Shown here: positions 55,244-62,155 of the stretch, piece by piece | How positions within the stretch are numbered: the first letter of the stretch is position 1 | How the letters are laid out: each line of letters opens with the position of its first letter | Assembly: GCA_963775125.1 (NCBI GenBank) | Contig: CAVZHQ010000007.1 | Location: forward strand, 558,001 to 622,000 | DNA from: JAHECQ01 sp963775125 | GTDB lineage: Bacteria > Actinomycetota > Acidimicrobiia > Acidimicrobiales > SZUA-35 | Direction of reading: 5' to 3' | DNA length: 64,000 bases | The notes under the pieces: model-generated | Seen by the model: only the letters and a program-made list of their open reading frames with translations | Told to the model about the DNA's origin: nothing | The model's database searches: none | Translations under genes and position numbers: made by a program

Positions 55244-55532
55244 TACCCTTGCCGAGTCTGACAGGAAGAGGGTTCGCCCCACCTGGCCATACTTCTCACG
55301 GAACTGGCTCCCTTCGCAGGGCACTCGCTCCCGAGGAAGCCGTGCGCCCAGGTCCATGTACGCAGCAGGATCCTACGGGTCTGCCTTCGAGGGTGCTCCC
55401 TCGGGGGCGGTGTCGTCGGACCTTGCGAGTAGTGTCCCCGCCCTCCGTGGCGTCGGATTCGGTCCTCTTTCTGGCTGGCTGTCCTAATCAAAGCGCCAGA
55501 AGGAGTTGCGCCTGCATGAAGAGTGATCGGCA
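55244..55532 (+). promoter_or_regulatory. infC operon promoter and long leader
   Basis: TACCCT (55244-55249, context TGCTACCCT) is the probable -10, giving a leader of about 280 nt before infC, in contrast to the leaderless genes around it. The leader contains a small hairpin (CGAGGG-TGCT-CCCTCG, about 55388-55403), a larger 11-bp hairpin at 55465-55505 and a six-codon ORF at 55516-55536. No protein family is visible in the longer open frame that covers it. The layout suggests RNA-level control. Confidence 0.6.
55465..55505 (+). promoter_or_regulatory. Shine-Dalgarno-sequestering hairpin in the infC leader
   Basis: CTCTTTCTGGC (55465-55475) pairs with GCCAGAAGGAG (55495-55505) over 11 bp with one G-U pair and a 19-nt loop. 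The 3' arm contains the whole AAGGAG (55500-55505) that serves the upstream ORF at 55516. When folded, that ribosome site would be hidden. Confidence 0.65.
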
Positions 55533-55536
55533 ATAG
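55516..55536 (+). CDS. Six-codon upstream ORF (MKSDRQ) in the infC leader
   Basis: ATG AAG AGT GAT CGG CAA TAG. AAGGAG lies 10 nt upstream. Its TAG (55534-55536) overlaps the proposed ATA start of infC (55533-55535) by two bases, ideal for translational coupling. Too short for the usual gene finders; peptide itself may be unimportant. Confidence 0.5.
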   Translation: MKSDRQ

Positions 55537-56183
55537 CTGCGCCACAGGAACCACGGATCAACGAAAAGATCCGTGCTCGCGAAGTACGGGTGATCGCCGC
55601 CAATGGCGATCAGCTTGGCATCAAGCCTCTCCCTGAAGCTCTACGTCTCGCCCGTCAGCTCGAACTCGACCTGGTCGAGGTGGCTGACACCGCCAATCCA
55701 CCGGTTTGTCGAATCATGGATTACGGCAAATACAAGTACGAGGCGGCCCAACGAGCCAAGGAGTCCCGTAAGAAGGCCAGCCATATCACGGTCAAGGAGA
55801 TGAAGTACCGGCCGAAGATTTCCGGTGGCGACTTCGAGACCAAGACCCGCAAGGTCGCCTCCTTCCTCGAAGAGGGGCACAAGGTCAAGATCACCATCAT
55901 GTTCCGAGGACGGGAGGTCACCCATCCCGAACTCGGACGAAAGATCCTCGACGAGATCGCAGGACGTGTTGACGATTTTGCCAAGGTCGAGGCCTATCCA
56001 CGGCTCGACGGGCGCAACATGACCATGGTGCTCGGACCGGACAAGACCAAGAAGCCAGCCAAGAAGAAGGTCGAATCGGCGCCGCTCGTGGTGGTCGAAG
56101 CGGCTCCTTCAACGACAGACTCCCCAGTCATCGAGTCCCCAGTCGCCGAGTCCCCAGTAGCCGAGTCCGTTCCGGGCGAGTAA
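55533..56183 (+). CDS. infC: Translation initiation factor IF-3, apparent ATA start
   Basis: IF-3 checks the start codon and keeps ribosomal subunits apart. The family N-terminus (EPRINEKIRAREVRVIAANGDQLGI) is encoded from 55548, but the frame is closed by TGA at 55524 and has no ATG, GTG or TTG before GTG 55590, which would remove that region. The only upstream codons that fit are ATA 55533 or ATC 55557. ATA is favoured; AUA/AUU/AUC starts are a known infC feature that lets IF-3 repress itself. Domains: IF3-N, linker, IF3-C (ITIMFRGREVTHPELG, DGRNMTMVL). The C-terminal tail holds 15-bp repeats (SPVAE). 216 residues. Confidence 0.85.
   Translation: MAAPQEPRINEKIRAREVRVIAANGDQLGIKPLPEALRLARQLELDLVEVADTANPPVCRIMDYGKYKYEAAQRAKESRKKASHITVKEMKYRPKISGGDFETKTRKVASFLEEGHKVKITIMFRGREVTHPELGRKILDEIAGRVDDFAKVEAYPRLDGRNMTMVLGPDKTKKPAKKKVESAPLVVVEAAPSTTDSPVIESPVAESPVAESVPGE
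56121..56165 (+). repeat. 15-bp tandem repeat at the infC 3' end
   Basis: Three copies, 56121-56135, 56136-56150 and 56151-56165 (consensus TCCCCAGTCGCCGAG), encode SPVIE/SPVAE/SPVAE in the IF-3 tail. Confidence 0.9.
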
Positions 56184-56200
56184 CCCACGGCGGACCAACA

Positions 56201-56232
56201 CCTCCGGGGCATCCCAGTCGGGTGCCCCGAGG
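56201..56232 (+). promoter_or_regulatory. Stem-loop between infC and rpmI
   Basis: CCTCCGGGGCA (56201-56211) pairs with TGCCCCGAGG (56223-56232), ten pairs with one bulged C and an 11-nt loop. No T-run follows. It could be an L20 target, processing site or attenuator in the IF3-L35-L20 operon. Confidence 0.5.
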
Positions 56233-56290
56233 TACCACAACTCCCTATCCATCGATCACCCCGCGGCGCCCGCTCCGAGGAGAGAACACC

Positions 56291-56488
56291 ATGTCCAACA
56301 AGATGAAGACCCACAAAGGCGCGAAGAAGCGCTTCAAGACCACAGGGTCCGGCAAGCTCCTCCGCCGGCAGCGGAACCTGAATCACTTCAACGAGAAGAT
56401 GTCGAGCCGTCACAAGCGGCGACTCTCGGGCCCCACAATGGTCGACGCCGCCGACGCGCCCCGGATCAAGAAGCTCCTGTCGAGCTGA
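56291..56488 (+). CDS. rpmI: 50S ribosomal protein L35
   Basis: 65 residues, very basic: KMKTHKGAKKRFKTTGSGKLLRRQRNLNHF. Starts at ATG 56291 after GAGGAG; the longer frame from 56222 covers the intergenic stem-loop and is rejected. Middle gene of infC-rpmI-rplT. Confidence 0.97.
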   Translation: MSNKMKTHKGAKKRFKTTGSGKLLRRQRNLNHFNEKMSSRHKRRLSGPTMVDAADAPRIKKLLSS

Positions 56489-56543
56489 TCCCTCTTCCCG
56501 TTCCTCAAGACCCCCCTTCTCAACCCCTCAAGGAGACTCGGCC

Positions 56544-56921
56544 ATGGCACGAGTGAAGCGCTCCGTCCATTCAAAGAAGCGCCGCCGCAGCACGCTGGAA
56601 AAGGCCAAAGGCTACTACGGCAACAAGAGCCGCAGCGTCCGCGCCGCGAACGAACAGGTCATGCACTCAGGCAACTATGCCTATCGTGACCGCCGGGCCC
56701 GCAAAGGCGAATTCCGTCGCCTGTGGATCCAGCGAATCAATGCGGCGTGCCGCCAGAACAGCATCAGCTACAGCCGATTCATCGCCGGTCTGAAGCAGGC
56801 GGGTATCGAGGTCGATCGCAAGATCCTGGCCGACCTGGCCGTCACCGACGCCGCCGCGTTCACCGCTTTGGTCGATGCCGCCAACGAGGCGCTCTCGCAG
56901 GCATCCGCCGAGGCCGCCTGA
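56544..56921 (+). CDS. rplT: 50S ribosomal protein L20
   Basis: 125 residues with MARVKRSVHSKKRRRSTLEK, YYGNKSRSVRAANEQVMHSG and AYRDRRARKGEFRRLWIQRI, the L20 signature. AAGGAG 11 nt upstream. In other bacteria L20 represses this operon by binding a leader or intercistronic RNA; the stem-loop at 56201 is a candidate site here. Confidence 0.97.
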   Translation: MARVKRSVHSKKRRRSTLEKAKGYYGNKSRSVRAANEQVMHSGNYAYRDRRARKGEFRRLWIQRINAACRQNSISYSRFIAGLKQAGIEVDRKILADLAVTDAAAFTALVDAANEALSQASAEAA

Positions 56922-56995
56922 TCGACCAGCGTCACGGACCGCAGGCAGGCGCAGCGGCCGCGGTCACTGATCATCGACACCCGTTCGAACCCGAC

Positions 56996-57805
56996 GTGCT
57001 CAGTTCCAAGAGCCAACAACTGAAGCGCATGAAGCGCCTCGGTTCGCAGGCCCAGGCCCGCCGGGACGAAGGCGTCATGCTTGTCGAGGGCCCGACGCTC
57101 GTCGTCGAGGCCCTCGCTTCGCGCCTGGGGGTCGAGGCGGTGTACGCGGAAGAGGGTGTCATCCTCCCGCCCGAACTCGAGGCCGTCGATGTCGTGTGGA
57201 CATTGCCGGGAGCGTTGCGCTCGGTCGTGTCGACGGTCAGCCCCCAGCCGCTCGTTGCGGTGGTCGCCACCCATCAGTGGACCGTCGAGGATCTGGACCC
57301 GTCGAAGCCGGTGCTCGTCATCGTCGAAGGCCGAGACCCGGGGAACATCGGGACGCTCTGGCGTACTGCCGAAGCTGCGGGTTTCGCCGGCATCGTCCTG
57401 ACCGGGGACAGTGTCGATCCGACGAATCCGAAGGTCATCCGCGCATCGGCCGGAGCCGCGTTCCGACTCCCGGTCGTCGTTGCCGGCTCGACCGTCGAGA
57501 TCTTCGGTGTCCTCCGTGACCAGGGCCGGAGCATTTTCGCCACTGCGCTACGGGCCGATTCCCAGCCCCATGACACCGTCGACCTTCGCACCGCCGCCAT
57601 TGTCCTCGGCAACGAGGCTCACGGGTTGCCGGCCGAACTCCTTGCCGCCGCCGACGCGGTCATCCGCATCGAGCTGGCCGGACCGACCGAATCCCTCAAC
57701 GTTGCCGCCGCGGGGGCCGTATTGTGCTTCGAGGCGCTCCGCCAGGCGCGGAGCCACAACCGTTTCCCGATCCCCCTCGACCAGAAGATTGAATCAGAAG
57801 AATGA
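56996..57805 (+). CDS. SpoU/TrmH-family 23S rRNA methyltransferase
   Basis: About 269 residues from GTG 56996. N-terminal substrate-binding segment (SSKSQQLKRMKRLGSQAQARRDEG) then SPOUT motifs VLVIVEGRDPGNIGTLWRTAEAAG, AAIVLGNEAHGLP and GPTESLNVAAAGAVLCFEAL. A methylase in this slot (between rplT and pheS) is typical of actinobacteria (TsnR/RlmB-like). Target site unknown. Overlaps pheS by 4 nt. Confidence 0.9.
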   Translation: MLSSKSQQLKRMKRLGSQAQARRDEGVMLVEGPTLVVEALASRLGVEAVYAEEGVILPPELEAVDVVWTLPGALRSVVSTVSPQPLVAVVATHQWTVEDLDPSKPVLVIVEGRDPGNIGTLWRTAEAAGFAGIVLTGDSVDPTNPKVIRASAGAAFRLPVVVAGSTVEIFGVLRDQGRSIFATALRADSQPHDTVDLRTAAIVLGNEAHGLPAELLAAADAVIRIELAGPTESLNVAAAGAVLCFEALRQARSHNRFPIPLDQKIESEE

Positions 57806-58824
57806 TGCCGATGATCGACGATCTCCCTTCGCTCACCGCTGCCGCGTTGGAAGCCACCGCCGAGGCGCTCACCACCGATGACCTCCGACTGGTCGAACAG
57901 GTCCATCTGGGCAAGGAGGCACCCCTCCTCGTCGCCCGGAAAGCGCTGGCGCACATCGCTGCTGACCAGCGTAAAGGCGCCGGCCAGGCCCTGAACGCGG
58001 CGCGAGAGCAGGTCGAGGCCGCCATCGTCGCCCGGCGGGCCGAGCTGGCGGTGGTCGAACGGGCCGCCCAGTTCGAAGCCGAGCGTCTCGACCTCACCGA
58101 GGTCGTCGACGACTCGCCCGTCGGCCACGCCCACATCGTCACCCAGGCGTGGGAAGAGCTCGAGGACGTCTTCGTCGGCATGGGTTTCCGCGTCGCCGAA
58201 GGGCCCGAGGTCGAGACCGACTGGCACAACTTCGACGCCCTGAACATTCCGAAGGGGCATCCGGCCAGAGACGGCTTCGACACCATCTACGTCGACTACG
58301 GCCCCCGTGACGAGGACGGCCGCAGCAACACCGTTCTCCGGACGCACACCTCCCCGGTGCAGATCCGAACGATGCTCACTCAGGAACCACCGATCTATGT
58401 CATTGCGCCTGGCCGAGTGTTCCGTCGTGACACGGCGGACGCCACGCACATGCCCGTGTTCCACCAGATCGAGGGTCTGGTCGTCGATCGGCACATTTCC
58501 TTGGCCGACCTCGCCGGGACCATCGAGGCCTTCACCACTGCGTACTTCGGGGAGGGCTTCAGCTCACGGCTGCGGCCCAACCACTTTCCCTTCACCGAAC
58601 CGTCGGCCGAGTTCGACATCCAGCGGCCGGACGGCTCCTGGCTCGAGTTGGGGGGTTGTGGCATGGTGCATCCCAACGTGCTGCGGGCCGGTGGCATCGA
58701 CCCCGAGGAGTGGTCGGGATTCGCCTTCGGCTTCGGTATCGACCGACTGGCGCTCATGAAATTCGGGGTTGATGATCTCCGCGACCTGTTCACCAACGAC
58801 ATCCGTTTCCTGTCACAGTTCTGA
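57802..58824 (+). CDS. pheS: Phenylalanine--tRNA ligase alpha subunit
   Basis: Catalytic subunit of the alpha2-beta2 enzyme. 340 residues: N-terminal coiled coil, class II motif 2 LRTHTSPVQIRTML and YVIAPGRVFRRDTADATHMPVFHQIEGLVV, and motif 3 GFAFGFGIDRLALMKFGVDDLRDLF. Starts in an ATGA-type overlap with the methylase gene. Confidence 0.97.
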   Translation: MMPMIDDLPSLTAAALEATAEALTTDDLRLVEQVHLGKEAPLLVARKALAHIAADQRKGAGQALNAAREQVEAAIVARRAELAVVERAAQFEAERLDLTEVVDDSPVGHAHIVTQAWEELEDVFVGMGFRVAEGPEVETDWHNFDALNIPKGHPARDGFDTIYVDYGPRDEDGRSNTVLRTHTSPVQIRTMLTQEPPIYVIAPGRVFRRDTADATHMPVFHQIEGLVVDRHISLADLAGTIEAFTTAYFGEGFSSRLRPNHFPFTEPSAEFDIQRPDGSWLELGGCGMVHPNVLRAGGIDPEEWSGFAFGFGIDRLALMKFGVDDLRDLFTNDIRFLSQF

Positions 58825-58833
58825 GGCCCACCG

Positions 58834-61221
58834 ATGAAGGTTCTTCTTTCCTGGATGCAGGAGTTCGCGCCCATTCAGGGCGATCCCCACGAGCTGGCCG
58901 CCACGCTCACCGACCTCGGGCTGGTGGTCGAGAGCGTCGAGTCCACCGGGCCCAAGTGGGACGGCATCATCGTCGCCCGAATTCTGGGGTTGCGTCCTCA
59001 CCCCGAAGCTGACCGGATCCAGTTGGTCGACGTCGACACCGCCGGCGCTTCGTCCGCGCCGGGCGAGCCGTTGCAGATCTGCTGCGGAGCCTTCAACATG
59101 GCCGTCGGCGACCTGGTGCCTCTGGCGACGCTCGGCACGATCATGCCCGGGGGCCTCGAGATCGCCCGGCGCAAACTCCGTGGCGAGTGGTCGAACGGCA
59201 TGCTGTGCTCGGCGGCCGAACTCGAGTTGGCCGATGATGCCGAGGGCATCCGCATCCTCGATCCGGGTCTCACGATCGGTCAACCGCTCACCGAGGCCCT
59301 GGGCGCACAACAGGACTGGCTCTTCGACATCGATGTCGAGGGCAATCGGCCTGACGCGTTGTCCGTTGCCGGGGTGGCACGCGACCTGGCGGCCAAGTTG
59401 GGGGTGCCCTTCACCTATCCACCCCTCGATCTGGTCGAGGGCACGGTGCAGACCGGTGACATCGCGTCGGTCGAGATCCTCGACAACGACCTCTGCGCTC
59501 GTTTCGGCTTGCGGGTACTGGAGCACGTGGCCGTCGGGCCGTCGCCTGCATGGATGGCGGCTCGTCTCGCCGCGTGCGGCATGCGATCCATCAACAACGT
59601 GGTCGACATCTCCAACTACGTCATGCTCGAACTCGGTGAACCGAACCACACCTACGACCTCGATCTCGTCCCCAACGGGGCCCTGCGGGTCCGAATGGCG
59701 AGGGACGGTGAGCGCTTGGTCACCCTCGACGACCAGACCCGAGCGTTGACCGCGGCCGATGGTCTCATCTGCAACAACGTCGACGAACCCATCGGTTTGG
59801 CCGGTGTGATGGGTGGAGCCTCGACCGAGATCACCCCCGAAACCACCCGCGTCCTCCTCGAAGCGGCCGTCTGGGATCGAATGACGATTGCCCGGACCAG
59901 CCGGCGACTCAATCTCCGTTCCGAGGCCTCCACTCGGTTCGAGCGGGGAGCCGACCCGCTCGGCATCGAACGGGCACTCGATCGCTTCTGCGCGCTGGCC
60001 ATCGAGCACTGCGGCGCAACCCTGACCTCGGGCTCGGTCGTCGTCGAGGGAGGGTATGTCCCCAAACCTCCGGTCCGGCTGCGGGTCCGACGGGTGAACC
60101 ATCTGCTCAACACCTCGCTCGGCGCCGAAGCGATCCGGCAGTACCTCGAGCCGATCGGTTTCGCATGCGCGCCGGTCGACGGCGAGGCGGGCTGGATGGT
60201 CACCACGCCGACCTGGCGCCCGGACAGCGCGATCGAGGAAGACCTCATCGAAGAAATCGGGCGACATCACGGGTACGGCCAGTCGGGCAAGCGCGTCCCC
60301 ACTCCGGCCCAGAACGGCGAACTGACCCCGACGCAGCTCGGCCGCCGCCGCATCCGCCGCACACTGCTCGGTGTCGGGTTGTCCGAGGCGATGCCCATGC
60401 CCTTCCTCGCCCCCGGCGACCTGGCCGCGGCCGGCCTGGCCGACGACGGCGACGAGTCGGCGATCTCGCTCGAGAACCCGCTGGTTGCCGAGGAGTCGGT
60501 GCTTCGCACCTCCCTGCTCCCCGGTCTGTTGAAGGCGGTGGCCTACAACCAGTCCCACCGGAACAACGGCGTGCAGCTCTACGAGCTCGGTCGGGTGTTC
60601 CTTCGAGGACCGGAGGGAAGTGAGCTGCCGACCGAGACCGAACGGGTCGGCGCCATCCTGGCCGACCAGTCCGCAGTCGAAGCCACCCAGCTGGTTCACC
60701 GGATTGCCGCCGTCCTCGGATTACGTGACCTCAAGGTGGTCAACCGGGAGCGGCCCGGGTTGCATCCGACCCGCTCGGCCGAAGTGGTCTTCCGCGGGAA
60801 AACGATCGGCGAGGTGGGCGAGGTCGACCCCCGAGTACTCGATCGCTATGGCATCACCGGGAGGGCGGGCTGGTTGTCGTTCGACATCGCCCCGGTCCTG
60901 GTGGCGCTGAGCACCAGTGCGAGCTACAAGCGTGTCTCCAACTATCCGTCGAGCGACATCGATCTTGCGTTCGTCGTCGCCGACACCGTGTCGGTCAACG
61001 ACCTCATGACCACCTTGACCTCCGCCGGGAGGCCGTTGCTCCAACGGGTCCGGTTCCTCAACGCTTTCCGGTCCGAGCAGCTCGGCGCCGGCCGCCGCTC
61101 ACTCGCCTTCTCGATGCGGCTTCAGGCCGCCGACCGGACGCTCACCGACAGCGACGTCACCGGAGTGCGACAAGCGCTGATCGACGCTGCGATGAAGAAG
61201 AACAAGGCCGAGCTCCGCTAA
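58834..61221 (+). CDS. pheT: Phenylalanine--tRNA ligase beta subunit
   Basis: 795 residues with all usual domains: tRNA-binding OB (WDGIIVARILGLRPHPEADRIQ), B1, B3/B4 editing (VEGNRPDALSVAGVARDLAAKLG; VIMGGASTEITPET-like block), B5 and the C-terminal FDX-ACB (YPSSDIDLAFVVAD, RSLAFSMRLQAADRTLTD). Nine nt after pheS. Full length. Confidence 0.97.
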   Translation: MKVLLSWMQEFAPIQGDPHELAATLTDLGLVVESVESTGPKWDGIIVARILGLRPHPEADRIQLVDVDTAGASSAPGEPLQICCGAFNMAVGDLVPLATLGTIMPGGLEIARRKLRGEWSNGMLCSAAELELADDAEGIRILDPGLTIGQPLTEALGAQQDWLFDIDVEGNRPDALSVAGVARDLAAKLGVPFTYPPLDLVEGTVQTGDIASVEILDNDLCARFGLRVLEHVAVGPSPAWMAARLAACGMRSINNVVDISNYVMLELGEPNHTYDLDLVPNGALRVRMARDGERLVTLDDQTRALTAADGLICNNVDEPIGLAGVMGGASTEITPETTRVLLEAAVWDRMTIARTSRRLNLRSEASTRFERGADPLGIERALDRFCALAIEHCGATLTSGSVVVEGGYVPKPPVRLRVRRVNHLLNTSLGAEAIRQYLEPIGFACAPVDGEAGWMVTTPTWRPDSAIEEDLIEEIGRHHGYGQSGKRVPTPAQNGELTPTQLGRRRIRRTLLGVGLSEAMPMPFLAPGDLAAAGLADDGDESAISLENPLVAEESVLRTSLLPGLLKAVAYNQSHRNNGVQLYELGRVFLRGPEGSELPTETERVGAILADQSAVEATQLVHRIAAVLGLRDLKVVNRERPGLHPTRSAEVVFRGKTIGEVGEVDPRVLDRYGITGRAGWLSFDIAPVLVALSTSASYKRVSNYPSSDIDLAFVVADTVSVNDLMTTLTSAGRPLLQRVRFLNAFRSEQLGAGRRSLAFSMRLQAADRTLTDSDVTGVRQALIDAAMKKNKAELR

Positions 61222-61224
61222 CGT
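61219..61224 (+). promoter_or_regulatory. Candidate -10 hexamer (TAACGT) of the VOC gene
   Basis: TAACGT starts with the pheT stop codon and lies 6 nt before ATG 61231. Confidence 0.45.
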
Positions 61225-61230
61225 CGGCGC

Positions 61231-61644
61231 ATGGAGCTCCAGCTGACTCAATCCGCCATCGATCTCGGCATCGTCATCACCGACTCTGAAGCGTCGCTCG
61301 GTTTCTACCGTGACCTTCTGGGCATGGTCCACGAGGGCGACATGCCCATGCCCGTCGGTGGGGGTGGCACGATGCACCGTCTTCGTTGCGGCGACACGCT
61401 GGTCAAACTCGTGAAGTTCAACGACGTTCCCGAGAACCGCTCCGCGGGCGGCGGAATCCCGGGAGCCACCGGCTACCGGTACTTCACCATCCACGTCGCC
61501 AACGTCGAGGACGTCATGGCGGGATGTGAGGCCGCAGGCGCGACCGTCGTCGTTCCCGTACGAGAGGCCCGCCCTGGGGTGACCATCGGCATGGTTGCCG
61601 ACCCCGACGGCAACATCGTCGAGTTCGTGCGCTACGCCGGCTGA
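61231..61644 (+). CDS. VOC-superfamily (glyoxalase-like) protein
   Basis: 137 residues. Two beta-alpha-beta-beta-beta modules: IDLGIVITDSEASLGFYRDLLGM and YFTIHVANVEDVMAGCEAAGA, ending VADPDGNIVEFVRYAG with the late metal Glu. Could be a glyoxalase, dioxygenase or isomerase; substrate not inferable. Confidence 0.85.
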   Translation: MELQLTQSAIDLGIVITDSEASLGFYRDLLGMVHEGDMPMPVGGGGTMHRLRCGDTLVKLVKFNDVPENRSAGGGIPGATGYRYFTIHVANVEDVMAGCEAAGATVVVPVREARPGVTIGMVADPDGNIVEFVRYAG

Positions 61645-61670
61645 CCGGGATCGTTGGTTCGGGTCGCCCG

Positions 61671-62066
61671 CTATCGCTTCGTCGACGGCAGGGGTTTGCG
61701 GCTGAGCCAGAACAACGCCGCCACGGTCACCAAGGGAGTGACCGTGAGCAGCACGGCCAGCCCGACCGAGGACCATTCGTTCGGTGCGACCGTGGGCGAA
61801 GGGCCGAGCACCGGCCCCATGGGCGGGGCGGTCGAACCGCTCGGGACGTAACCGGGGCGTACCTGGACGACGCCGCCTTCCAACAGACCGATGTCGGGCG
61901 ATTCCGTGCCGATCGTCGAGGGAGCGCTGGTTGTGGTCCCGTCATCACGTTGCCGGGCCGAGACGGCGGAAGGTGGCGAGAGCAGCGTGGTCAGGGACAC
62001 GGACATCACGGCGAAGAGCGCCGCAAGACGGGGGAGGCGGCGCGCTCGGAGCAGGGAAACCAACAT
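61671..62066 (-). CDS. Small secreted or membrane-anchored protein
   Basis: About 131 residues from ATG 62066. N-terminal signal-like segment (LPRLAALFAVMSVSLTTLLSPPSAVSA), a Ser/Thr/Pro-rich middle (DDGTTTSAPSTIGTE) and a C-terminal hydrophobic helix (SSVGLAVLLTVTPLVTVAALFWL) with basic end. Looks like a signal-peptide plus membrane-anchored extracytoplasmic protein. GGAGG precedes the start, so this one is not leaderless. Function unknown. Confidence 0.65.
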   Translation of the reverse strand: MLVSLLRARRLPRLAALFAVMSVSLTTLLSPPSAVSARQRDDGTTTSAPSTIGTESPDIGLLEGGVVQVRPGYVPSGSTAPPMGPVLGPSPTVAPNEWSSVGLAVLLTVTPLVTVAALFWLSRKPLPSTKR

Positions 62067-62155
62067 GTTCCTCCCATCGGACACTGATGGATCGATGTAA
62101 GCGCTGTCCAACGCATGTCCCTTCAAATGGGGCGGTCTCTGGCAGACTCGAGCAC

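Noticed and set aside
55249..55536. 95-residue ORF across the infC leader
   Set aside because: Starts at TTG, Ser/Pro/Arg-rich, and covers hairpins; only its last six codons (with their own ATG and ribosome site) look meaningful.
58813..60699. 628-residue antisense frame opposite pheT
   Set aside because: Shadow of a conserved gene.
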